Part shown: piece after piece, positions 1 through 7,216 of the stretch | Layout of the letters: each line of letters begins with the position of its first letter | Position numbering within the stretch: position 1 is the first letter of the stretch | NCBI GenBank assembly: GCA_014904985.1 | Contig: MU128955.1 | Location: forward strand, 286,929 to 309,424 | Direction: 5' to 3' | DNA from: Hydnum rufescens UP504 | Lineage: Eukaryota > Basidiomycota > Agaricomycetes > Cantharellales > Hydnaceae | Length of the DNA: 22,496 nucleotides | Notes under the pieces: generated by a model | Told to the model about the DNA's origin: nothing | Databases searched by the model: none | The model's input: only the letters and a program-made list of their open reading frames with translations | Translations under genes and position numbers: made by a program

Positions 1-79
1 AAGGATTTTGATGCCTCATAGGCAATTAATTTGATGTGGTTCGACATGCCTTTTGAGATCAGTCCAAGTGGCTGACCAA
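1..79 (+). repeat. 79-base direct repeat, left copy
   Basis: This stretch, containing GATGCCTCATAGGCAATTAA and ending in CAAGTGGCTGACC, recurs in the same orientation at 6985-7063 with one visible substitution (TTCGACATG here, TTCAACATG there). Sequence beyond the right side of each copy differs. The left side of this copy is cut by the window edge, so the repeat may be longer. The substituted base is a CpG here and CpA there, consistent with deamination. It may be a terminal repeat, or the product of a segmental duplication bracketing the intervening 7 kb. Confidence 0.9.
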
Positions 80-146
80 AGGTGGCAGCCATGTACCTCC
101 CACTGTTGGGTTTTCAGGCATGTACCTCATTGAGGGGGAGCAAGAT

Positions 147-288
147 CTAGAAGAAAAATTTAGATTAGTAAAAAGTTAAAAGTGATGCAAAAAGAGCAGC
201 TGTCGCTGCTTCTTTTGTGCACCGCTATATCTATGGGGAATGGGGACTCACCTTAGATGACCACACCTGCCACAGCAGGTGTGTGGTC
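147..288 (-). other. Hairpin/intron-like module, minus strand
   Basis: Read on the minus strand, an imperfect palindrome (259-288; CCACACCTGC pairing with GCAGGTGTGTGG) is followed by the donor-like GTGAGT (251-246). Then come a second palindrome (187-220; GCAAAAAGAGCAGC against GCTGCTTCTTTTGTGC), a branch-point-like TACTAAT and an acceptor TTCTTCTAG ending at 147. The exon-like start downstream, ATCTTG, matches those after the acceptors at 6086 and 3827. The predicted intron (147-251) is 105 bases. No conserved protein is encoded. Splicing is inferred from motifs only. Confidence 0.7.
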
Positions 289-378
289 TGCCCCAGTTTC
301 ACTCCCTCATGCTGTCTGCTGGGTCGGGGTGAGTTGTCATGGGTTGGGGGGGTTGGGGTCATAGGTTCAGATGAGAAC

Positions 379-532
379 CTAGAAATCAGGCATAAATAAA
401 TAACATGTTAGTAAAAAAGAAAAAGAAGCTGCACCAAAGGAGCAGCTTATGCTGCTCTTTGGGGCAATCACATTATTCCTAGATATTACTTACCTTAAAA
501 TTACCACACACCCGCTTCTGCAGGTGTGTGGT
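379..532 (-). other. Hairpin/intron-like module, minus strand
   Basis: On the minus strand: palindrome A (503-532; CCACACACCTGC...GCGGGTGTGTGG), donor GTAAGT (493-488), palindrome B (434-464; CCAAAGGAGCAGC against GCTGCTCTTTGG), branch point TTTTTTACTAACATG, and acceptor TTTCTAG ending at 379. The predicted intron is 115 bases. The exon-like start GTTCTCATCTGAACC recurs after a decayed + acceptor at 1381. All five splice-type signals fit the consensus, making this one of the better preserved minus-strand copies. Confidence 0.75.
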
Positions 533-671
533 TCGTTGGGTCCCGTGGTCTTGTGGAAGATAAAAACATCCAGTATCAAGAAAATGTGAATATCCATTGA
601 TCCCAGCCATTGGAATGATCATGTGACCTATTACAAAATTATTTATGCCTATGCATGAAACAGAGTTCATT

Positions 672-852
672 TGATTACTCTGTCAGTTTTGATTGGAGAG
701 GTACACCCATATAACTCTCGGAAAGCCACAATTCACACCTTTCGAATGGTACCAAAACACAAGTCGAATGGACCAAAAATGCACTCTCCAGACCAAGTTT
801 TAACTATCAAAATCCGAGATTTTTAGTAAAAAACAAATTTCTCTGTCAGGTC
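672..852 (-). repeat. Copy of a dispersed ~160-base repeat, minus strand
   Basis: Read on the minus strand this matches the tandem repeat at 13438-13860. Shared landmarks in order are a TTTTTTACT tract, GGTCTGGAGAGTGC (GGCCTGGAGAGTGC at 13720), the GGTACC site, GAAAGGTGTGAAT and a final ATCAAAACTGACAGAG. A third locus is at 2742-3010. No protein coding is apparent. The function and class of the repeat are unknown. Confidence 0.8.
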
Positions 853-1264
853 AGCGCTGGTCAGTCACATAGGGGACCTAATTTTAGGTACCACTTTCGG
901 CTTTCCGAGAGCTCTAAGATATAATGGAGTTGGGTTACCTCCTCCACTACAATAAGCTGGATCCCCCACGAGACCTGTTACGGCCGATGCAAACTTCTAG
1001 GTGCTTCTATGCAATTTCACGAATAATTCAGTTTTTTTGATTTGTGGCACATTTAGGTTGGACCACATCCATGATCATTCCAAAGCGTCGGCGCGCCAAG
1101 TAGGATATCTCAAGAATTTTCTGATACTGGATTTTTATTTCCAAAGACCACAGGGAATATTTATTTATCCATACGAATCAATTATCAGCTGCAATGACAA
1201 GCGGGTGTTATGTGGTTAAATATTTAAGATATTAAATTATTATTACTATTATTATCTAGAATAA

Positions 1265-1400
1265 ATGTGATTGCCCAATAATATGACGAGTCATAAGCTG
1301 CTTCCTTTATGGTGCAGTTCTTTTCATTTTATTTTAACCATATTACATCGTTATTTATTTATTATCCTAGACTATTTCTAGGTTCTCATCTGAACCTATG
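1265..1400 (+). other. Decayed 3' half of a hairpin/intron module, + strand
   Basis: This resembles, in opposite orientation, the 3' half of the module at 379-532. It has GTGATTGCCC, then ATAAGCTGC and TTTATGGTGCAG in place of the full B hairpin, then TTTATTTATT, an acceptor TTTCTAG ending at 1381, and the same exon-like start GTTCTCATCTGAACC. The left arm of hairpin B is nearly gone and the branch point has changed to TTTAACC, so it is probably inactive. With its partner it forms a partial inverted repeat about 0.8 kb apart. Confidence 0.65.
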
Positions 1401-2048
1401 CACCAACCCTACCATGCAACATTCACAAACTACATATCCCCCCCCCCTGCCGGAGTCCCACGAACTGAGGAGTAAACTGGGCCCGACACGGGACACAGCT
1501 GGCGAGTGGGCTATAGTGTGGTGGGTCAGGCATCTGCAGGTGCTCCGCTTCTACCCCACCCCGCAGCAATATGGTGCGGTATAGCGTGCGGCAGATTACC
1601 TATGCCGAGGCAGCTCTCGCTCTTGTGGGTCTCTTGTGTTTATCATTTAGAGGAAGAATTTCTTTTCTTCTAGGATCTATGCTCCCTACTCTTGTGCGCC
1701 GATCGTTCCGATGCTGACTGGCCGGTTCCTGCTATGCGAGGGGCTCGTCTGGGAGGTGATTCTAGCATATGGCTAGACCTCAGTATGAAATCAGCACTGT
1801 AAATAATTAGATCATACAATAAGGACAGTTCTAACTACGTAATCGACAGCACAAAACAGAAGCAACTTTAATTTACCTGACTGCTCTGATGCACCACAAG
1901 AATCATATGAGAAATCTACAAAAAATTATAAAATCGAAAACAGAAAACATACGTGGTGATCCCTGTAGCACCTCCTGTATCTCTATCTCTCGTGCTGCTA
2001 GAGTCTGCGCGGTCCTGTGTATGGCCATGGCGTCTTGGGCAAGTCTAC
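1401..2048. other. No gene recognised
   Basis: I find no convincing coding sequence here. The stretch 1440-1600 is GC-rich with a homopolymeric C run and short palindromic fragments such as GCATCTGCAGGTGC, which may be remnants of hairpin A. Open frames overlap one another and lack coding-like composition or splice structure. Confidence 0.5.
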
Positions 2049-2132
2049 CATATTTGCCTGGGCGGTATCAGGATAGGCCCAGCAAGCCCAGGAATGCCAC
2101 AGCGGGTCAAATGGCATTACGGGCTTATCGCA
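2049..2132 (-). repeat. Inverted copy of the GATAAGCC boundary repeat
   Basis: Read on the minus strand this gives GATAAGCCCGTAATG, CATTCCTGGGCTTGC, GGCCTATCCTGATACC and CAGGCAAATATG. The + copy at 6827-6910 has the same blocks in the same order. A short third copy (GATAAGCCCGTATGG) is at 14322-14350. In each orientation the repeat lies downstream of a hairpin/intron array, so it may mark the distal end of the array-bearing element. Confidence 0.85.
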
Positions 2133-2741
2133 CTATGTATGGGCTGTTTTGTATCTGGACAGATTTTCTGTTTCTACAGGGGATAATCATGGGACATCGC
2201 TACTATATACAAGGTTGTATGGTAGTAGGTACAGTGATTTCCCTTCAACCCATCGGCATCTGTAGTACAGACCCCGCGGTAATCATCTGTAGTATTAGAA
2301 TTATACAAACGTACAAGATGTATAGTTGTAAAATCAAAATTATAATAGATAAATATGTCAGCCGACAAGCCGCCTTCTATTTTGCCCACATTATATTGCC
2401 ATTCGTTTATTCAAGAAATCAATTGGATTCCTACCCCTTTCCAACCCATAATATCGCTTCATTCTTCCTTTACCATTCTACCAGTCAATTTATTGACTAT
2501 CCGTCGGACTTCAACAGTCCTCATCAAAAAGGGCAGTTTATGCCCTACTTTCAAGTCCATTTTCTTTGGACAAGGCAATTCAACTTGCCATCTTTCTTCA
2601 AGTCTGGATGACTTGCCTGCTCTTCCAAGCCATCCTATTGCCTTAAGGGCGATGAATTGTGATTATGTAATGACGTGGACCGGGCCTAGTTCCAATTCTG
2701 GACTCGCGGATCCATCACATGATCCAGATAGGGGCTGCACT

Positions 2742-3010
2742 ACTCTGAAGGAGTATTTTTCGAATTTCTCCGTCGTTTTTGATTCGGACGACTCGAAACG
2801 ACCGCGCCCAGAAAGATACAAATCTACCTATCAAACGATACAAAAACTAACAACGATCAATCAAACAATGCCCGGTCCCTGTAAACAATATCTTGCCATG
2901 ATTCATACTCTGAAGGGAGTATTTTTCGAATTTCTCCGTCAGTTTTGATCGGATCGACTCGAAACGACCATGCCCTGAAAAGCTTTGAAAATGCGCTATA
3001 CATCGAACGG
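2742..3010 (-). repeat. Tandem pair of the ~160-base repeat
   Basis: Two copies start with TACTCTGAAG at 2741 and 2906, about 165 bases apart. Each continues with GAGTATTTTTCGAATTTCTC and an ACTCGAAACGACC block. Read on the minus strand they correspond to the repeat at 13438-13860, with the shared ACGGAGAAATTCG core. These copies keep several CpGs, unlike the gene units to the right. No coding function is evident. Confidence 0.75.
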
Positions 3011-3784
3011 ATCACCCATAGTGCAAACAGGAGCGACGGGACTTCCAGTTTTTCACAAGACAACTCCCTCCCCAGTGTACTCTCCCCTTGTTAGTGGTTC
3101 ACCATCAAAGCGAATTTCTGGCCAAATATGTGTATGCTCGAGCTAGCTCTCTGCTGTCTCTTGTATGTCCGAGGGGAGAGGTACCTGCTCGAGTTCTCTT
3201 TGGGCTGTGGTTGTTTGTTTCACTGTTCTGGTTCCAAGGCCAGATTGAGTCCTCTCTATAGTCACAGCATTTCACATTGTGATATGGGAACTGTTGTCAG
3301 CTAGGTATAATAGTTAAAGGGAATCAGCACAAGAGAGAGCCAGCATTTGTTGTAATGGTCGTCCTATATCTGTCTCTGCCGGTCACCTGACAGGTATCTT
3401 GATAATGAGGAACCCTCATCTCCATCAGTTTAAGATTTTACTTGATTTCTTTTCTTCTGATGTATTCGCTCCCCTAATCAACGTCCGAGCGTGTGTGTCT
3501 AGTGCGGTTTTTTGTATATGGAGTCGAAGTCTGGATTGTATATTATGTGCATGGCCCGCGGCACCATCAATTATAGCGGCCAGTATTCTGTCTGCTGCCG
3601 CTTCCCTCCCAACGATTGATTGCAATCCACTCTCCGTGAACAGCGGCTGGTCTCTTTCTGCAGGTGGATCTTTTCACACTTATTCTATGGCGAAAGTACG
3701 CGTACATTAGGCTCGGTGTCAACTACATCGTTTGACTAAGGTCTCAAGAAGAGATAGCTGGGCTTGGTGGTTGGGTTCGTTCGG
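3011..3784. other. No gene recognised
   Basis: No persuasive exon or RNA gene is visible. Short open frames here are on both strands, overlap one another and show no conserved-looking motif. Confidence 0.45.
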
Positions 3785-3840
3785 CCAAGTTTGGGTCGGG
3801 GGTTCCATGGGGGTTGAGTTCAAGATCTAGAAGATAAGGG
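3785..3840 (-). other. Remnant acceptor and exon start of a module, minus strand
   Basis: On the minus strand CTTCTAG (ending at 3827) is followed by ATCTTGAACTCAACCCC and ATGGAACCCCCG. This closely matches the acceptor and exon start at 6080-6120. Hairpin B and the branch point are not recognisable upstream, so this is a truncated copy. Confidence 0.65.
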
Positions 3841-4319
3841 TGTCAGTGTATATTATGAGAATCTGAATGAAGCACGAAGTAGCTTACGTGTCCATCCTTA
3901 CTTGCTTAGGCAATTGTAGGCATCTAAAACAAGCTAAATTAACCCCTGTTCATATAAACCTCCCCCCACTGGCCGCTCGAATCTGGCTAAGAGTCAGTCC
4001 GGGTGCTAGATCTGTGTTCACACTCTGCTTCCGTGCCTCCGGTTGATTCTCACCAGTCCTGTGAGCAGGGTATTGGATGTTTGGTTTCATAGGATTGCCA
4101 TCCGTGCCGTCTCCTACAACGGGAATGCCCCGCGGGGGGGGCTTTTCGCACATGGTTTCGTGCGTCGATACACGGTGGGTTGTCATGTTGCGGAGTGGTG
4201 GGTGTCTGGGGTCCAGATATTCGTTTAGCGATCTAGGGAGTGATGTGAAAACAACCTTAATACATTGAATATAAGCACTATAGTTGCAAATATAAGTATG
4301 CACAGAATTATACATGCTA

Positions 4320-4760
4320 CTCTCGTCAAAAAGAGCAGCGGCTGTCTGCGCTGATCATTTTGGGGAACACAGCATTGTATACCAACACCGCTGCAGCGGG
4401 TGTGCTTCCTGGGGGCACTTGTTGTGGTGTGCTGCTTGGGCAGCTTTCGTCATGCCTGTTTTTTGTCCGGTGGGGGTTTCATTTGGTGGTTCACTTGATG
4501 GGTGGTTTTCACTTTGCAGGCTGCTGGTCAGCATGGTTTTTGTTTCATGCTTTGGCCGCTGGGTCCGGTTTGGGGCTCATGCAGTGGGTGACGGTCATGA
4601 CCTTATATTAAAAGATTTGTTGTCATGAATATCAAAACCAGCGCAAAAAGAGCAGGCTTTCGCTGCCCTCTTTTGGCGCTGTGATTCCCTAGGAGAAGAA
4701 TCTTACCTGATAAACCACACACCGCGCTGCTGGGTGTGTGGTTGTTTGTTGCCCTTTCGT
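4320..4760 (-). repeat. Inverted, decayed copy of the first + module pair
   Basis: Read on the minus strand, 4760-4320 follows 5290-5740 (+) almost element by element: hairpin A, donor, hairpin B, acceptor, and the exon blocks GTCATGACC, GCATGAGCCCCAAAC, CAGCAGCCTGCAAAG and GGCATGACGAAAGC, then the next hairpin A and a damaged hairpin B. The arms are separated by roughly 0.5 kb. Damage is concentrated in this arm: several CCCGCC blocks have become CCACC, and splice signals are altered. Confidence 0.85.
4602..4743 (-). other. Hairpin/intron-like module with lost branch point, minus strand
   Basis: Hairpin A arms are AACCACACACC and GGTGTGTGGTT (4713-4743, read on +). On the minus strand the donor is GTAAGA (from 4706), hairpin B is at 4639-4681 with mismatches, and the acceptor is ATAAG, ending at 4602. 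The sister copy at 5347-5453 has GACTAACAAAT where this one has GACAACAAAT, so the branch-point T is missing, and its TATAG acceptor is ATAAG here. The copy is probably splice-defective. Confidence 0.7.
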
Positions 4761-5290
4761 GTAGCTGAGGCGTCTGAGTCGTGCTGGCTGGAGTAGTCGC
4801 GTTAAACGATGAGAGTGACCTCAATGCCTGCCTATGCCCGCGCGCACACACACACAAACCAACCCGTGCAGTGGCCGGCCGGCCGTGGAGATGGATGGTG
4901 ATCCACTGGGATCCTCTGATTTGGTCGCATAGCAAAGGTGCCGTATCTAGCCATGAAATTATGTCACATATAGCATGTATGCTGCATCATTGGCTGCTAT
5001 AATAAATATGAGCCTAATGCAAGAGACGATGATATAGGTCAGAGCTCAATAAGGACGAGGATGCCTAATGATGGTACCGTATGACCTATTATCGTTGTCT
5101 TCTTTCATTTTTGACGTCGAGTCGTTGGCGCTATTGTGTACCATATATATTATTTATTTCATGCCTAGATATTTGCTATTAATTGAGATTGTGCTCATGG
5201 TGCCAGGACTTGCGTGCTTTTTGGTTCCGGCAATTGCTGGCATTGAGTCGCACTCTCTCTTCACAGCTACCCAACCGGACCGCCACTGCC
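4761..5290. other. Spacer between the inverted module arms
   Basis: This is the unpaired loop of the inverted repeat formed by 4320-4760 and 5290-5740. It contains a short (CA)n run near 4842-4857 and a palindromic GGCCGGCCGGCC near 4873. I see no supported gene. Confidence 0.5.
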
Positions 5291-5306
5291 TAGAAAGGCA
5301 AGCAAA

Positions 5307-5453
5307 CAACCACACACCCGCAGCAGCGGGTGTGTGGTTGTATCAGGTAAGTTCTTCTCCTAGTGGATATCACAGCGCAAAAAGAGCAGCGAAAGCTGCT
5401 CTTTTTGCGCTGGTTTTGAACATTCATGACTAACAAATCTTTTAATATTATAG
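5307..5453 (+). other. Best-preserved hairpin/intron module, + strand
   Basis: Hairpin A (5307-5340) is a perfect 15-bp stem, CAACCACACACCCGC, with loop AGCA. The donor CAG|GTAAGT begins at 5347. Hairpin B (5373-5412) is a perfect 18-bp stem, CAGCGCAAAAAGAGCAGC, with loop GAAA, a GNRA-type tetraloop. The branch-point motif GACTAAC is at 5428-5434 and the acceptor TTATAG ends at 5453, giving a predicted intron of 107 bases. All splice-type signals match fungal consensus. Whether it is transcribed and spliced cannot be told from sequence. Confidence 0.8.
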
Positions 5454-5654
5454 GTCATGACCTCAACCTGCATGAGCCCCAAACACGGACCCGCCGGCCA
5501 AAGCCCCACGAAACAAAAACCCGCTGCCCAGCAGCCTGCAAAGCGAAAACCCGCCCATCAACGACCCGCCAAATGAAAACCCGCCCACCGGACAAAAACA
5601 AGGCATGACGAAAGCCACCAAGCGGCAACACGCCCAACAAGTGCCCCCCAGGAA

Positions 5655-5784
5655 CCACACACCCGCTGCGGCGGGTGTGTGGTACAATACATGGTGGGTT
5701 TCCCCCCCCAATATCTACAGCTGCACAAAAAGAGCAGCGTAAGCTGCTCTGCTTTAATCTTAAATTAATTTTTGTAGTTCCTAG
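5655..5784 (+). other. Hairpin/intron-like module, + strand
   Basis: Hairpin A (5655-5682) is a perfect 12-bp stem, CCACACACCCGC, with loop TGCG. A weaker donor ATG|GTGGGT begins at 5694. Hairpin B is reduced to a perfect 8-bp core (5731-5750; AGAGCAGC, loop GTAA, GCTGCTCT). The acceptor TTCCTAG ends at 5784. The branch point is unclear. The preceding exon-like stretch (5454-5693) is exactly 240 bases. The next begins ACTCGAATC. Confidence 0.65.
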
Positions 5785-5937
5785 ACTCGAATCTACGTGA
5801 ACCCCCGACCACAAACCCGCCAAATGAAGACCCAGTGAACGAAACCGTGCCAACGACCCCCCCCCTCGAGTGACAACCTGGTGAACGAAACCCCAGGCCC
5901 TACCAAATCAAAACGTGGCCACAGCACAAAACAGGGC

Positions 5938-6086
5938 ACCACACACCCGCCACATGGCCAGTGTGTGGTGCTACAAGATGAGTTTTTTATTTATTTATTT
6001 ATTTATTTTGTGGCGCAAGAAGAGCAGCATAAGCTGCTCTTCTTGCAATGTTTTAATGATTTAACTAACATAATTTATTCTTCTAG
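5938..6086 (+). other. Hairpin/intron-like module, + strand
   Basis: Hairpin A (5938-5971) pairs CACCACACACC with GTGTGTGGTG around a changed centre. The donor position reads AAG|ATGAGT where a sister copy has AAG|GTGAGT, so GT appears to be mutated to AT. An ATTT simple repeat follows. Hairpin B (6015-6046) is a perfect 14-bp stem, GCAAGAAGAGCAGC, with loop ATAA. The branch motif TTAACTAAC (6061-6069) and acceptor TTCTTCTAG (ending 6086) are intact. Confidence 0.65.
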
Positions 6087-6105
6087 ATCTTGAACTCGAA
6101 CCCCC

Positions 6106-6618
6106 ATGAACCCCCGACCCCAAACTCGCCGAATGAACACCCACCACCAAAACCTGACATACGAACGCCTGCCGAATGAAGACCCGCCAAATGAAGACCC
6201 GCCAAATGAAGACCCGCCAAATGAAGACCCGCCAAATGAAGACCCGCCAAATGAAGACTCGCCAAATGAAGACCCGCCAAACGCAGACCCGCAAACGGAG
6301 GTCCGCCGTACCAAAACCCACACACCCACTGTGGGGTGTGTGTGGTTATATATAGGTAAGTCTCCTGTCTAGGTGACCGCACAAAGAGAGCAGCAAATGC
6401 TGCTCTCTTTGTGCTGATTTCAAATTTTAACTAACATACCTGTTACTCTAGGACATCGCCTGAACCAGAAGCGGCGAAACAACAACCTGCAGCCCAAAGA
6501 GACAGGCAGACCCCCCCCAAACAACAATCCGCTGAACAAACACCGGCCAAATGGCCACCCGCCAAACAAAACCGCCCAAACCACACACCCGCTGCAGCGG
6601 GTGTGTGGTAATATATAA
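6106..6618 (+). CDS. Hypothetical spliced ORF across two modules (138 codons)
   Basis: Taking ATG at 6106, removing the predicted intron 6356-6451 and joining 6355 to 6452 leaves a frame open for 138 codons, ending at TAA 6616-6618. The first exon reads a DPPNE pentapeptide repeat, and both hairpin A sequences are translated (THTPTVG and THPLQRVCG). The composition is poor in U and in stop codons, so an open frame is not strong evidence; a second + frame through the 15-base repeat is also open. No upstream coding exon in this frame is evident, since TGA lies at 6091-6093. Best treated as a possible chance ORF in a non-coding repeat. Confidence 0.2.
6166..6300 (+). repeat. 15-base tandem repeat in an exon-like segment
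   Basis: The unit GACCCGCCAAATGAA repeats with period 15 from 6181. There are five identical copies (6181, 6196, 6211, 6226, 6241), then variants GACTCGCCAAATGAA (6256), GACCCGCCAAACGCA (6271) and GACCCGCAAACGGAG (6286), with a diverged unit before 6181. Single copies of the same motif occur in the other exon-like stretches, for example 5567-5575 and 5817-5830. Five identical copies point to recent slippage or unequal exchange. Confidence 0.95.
6318..6451 (+). other. Hairpin/intron module with consensus signals, + strand
   Basis: Hairpin A (6318-6345) pairs CCACACACCC with GGGTGTGTGTGG with slight register slip. The donor TAG|GTAAGT begins at 6356. Hairpin B (6379-6414) is a perfect 16-bp stem, GCACAAAGAGAGCAGC, with loop AAAT. 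The branch motif TTAACTAAC has CTAAC at 6431-6435 and the acceptor TACTCTAG ends at 6451. The predicted intron is 96 bases. The exon-like start GACATCGCCTGAACCAGAA is repeated after the next acceptor (6710). Confidence 0.8.
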
Positions 6619-6709
6619 GTAGTGTACGCAACTGTGCAAAAAGAGCAGCAAATGCTGCTCTTTTTGCACTGGTTATAAATTTTAACTAACATCTTATTGA
6701 TTTTTCTAG
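6581..6709 (+). other. Hairpin/intron-like module, + strand
   Basis: Hairpin A (6581-6608) is a perfect 28-base palindrome centred on CCCGCTGCAGCGGG. Where the sister copy reads TATAGGTAAGT, this one reads TATAAGTAGTG, so the donor is weakened (possible GTAGTG from 6619). Hairpin B (6634-6669) is a perfect 16-bp stem, GTGCAAAAAGAGCAGC, with loop AAAT. CTAAC is at 6686-6690 and the acceptor TTTTTCTAG ends at 6709. This is the last module of the first array. Confidence 0.7.
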
Positions 6710-6826
6710 GACATCGCCTGAACCAGAACCCAGTGAATGAAACACATGCCCATAGATAGATGTGTATATGATAAATTAATGATTATCCATGAGAACAAAG
6801 AATAATAAGTAAATAATCATAGTTGC

Positions 6827-6910
6827 CGATAAGCCTGTATGGCCCATTGACCCACTTGGGGGCATTCCTGGGCTTGCCGGGGCCTATCCTGATACCCCCA
6901 GGCAAATATG
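6827..6910 (+). repeat. GATAAGCC boundary repeat, + copy
   Basis: This is the inverted partner of 2049-2132. It carries GATAAGCCTGTATGG, CATTCCTGGGCTTGC, GGCCTATCCTGATACC and CAGGCAAATATG. It starts about 120 bases after the last module of the array, and the right copy of the 79-base direct repeat follows about 75 bases further on. Confidence 0.85.
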
Positions 6911-6984
6911 AGTTTGATATCAAAATGCCTATGGGCAGACTTACAGATTGACCTAAGGTCACCCTGTTGAAATTATTTGAGATC

Positions 6985-7063
6985 AAAGGATTTTGATGCC
7001 TCATAGGCAATTAATTTGATGTGGTTCAACATGCCTTTTGAGATCAGTCCAAGTGGCTGACCG
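6985..7063 (+). repeat. 79-base direct repeat, right copy
   Basis: Near-identical to 1-79. It ends immediately before the GC-rich upstream block of gene A, so it marks the junction between the array-bearing left part of the window and the gene-bearing right part. Confidence 0.9.
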
Positions 7064-7081
7064 AGGTGCCCTAGGGGCTCT

Positions 7082-7216
7082 ATGGGGCCCCTTGTCTCAT
7101 GCCATGAAATCACCCAGTGGGCCCCAGGGGCCCCCACCTAAAAACCCGCTCTTAGATTTAATAAAAGCAAGGCAAAAGGGCCTAACTAGATATACAATTA
7201 TGGCTGACTGGTTTGA
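7082..7216 (+). promoter_or_regulatory. GGGGCCCC-rich upstream block of gene A, also inverted at 14586-14720
   Basis: This contains clustered GGGGCCCC and GGGGCCCCC palindromes, a TATA-like TTTAATAAAAGCAAGG about 45 bases before the start codon, CTAACTAGATATACAATT, and the ATG of gene A at 7200. The inverted copy at 14586-14720 is nearly identical, including ATGGCTGACTGGTTTG. I count only a few differences, one of them CCCGCTC to CCCACTC, a CpG-to-CpA change. The position directly before a start codon suggests promoter and leader function; that role is inference. Confidence 0.7.

Noticed and set aside
1500..1590. tRNA-like folding in a GC-rich stretch
   Set aside because: I could not place a consistent acceptor stem, anticodon arm and T-loop GGTTCGA motif; the apparent pairing looks like a hairpin A remnant.
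1889..2611. 240-codon + strand open frame
   Set aside because: It crosses the inverted GATAAGCC repeat, overlaps other frames of similar length and lacks coding-like composition or conserved motifs.
6061..6382. Minus-strand frames with AGLHL-type repeats resembling pentapeptide-repeat proteins
   Set aside because: They arise from the 15-base tandem repeat, which yields a five-residue periodicity in every open frame. Splice-type signals and module direction are on the + strand, and the frame runs through palindromes.
5307..6709. CRISPR array
   Set aside because: Palindromic repeats recur, but spacing is irregular (263-380 bases), there are two palindrome types per unit, the spacers are themselves related, and the surroundings are eukaryotic.
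7038..7199. N-terminal extension of gene A
   Set aside because: It is translated from the repeated GGGGCCCC block and lacks an ATG at its start; the conserved copy at 14586-14720 indicates a promoter or leader role.
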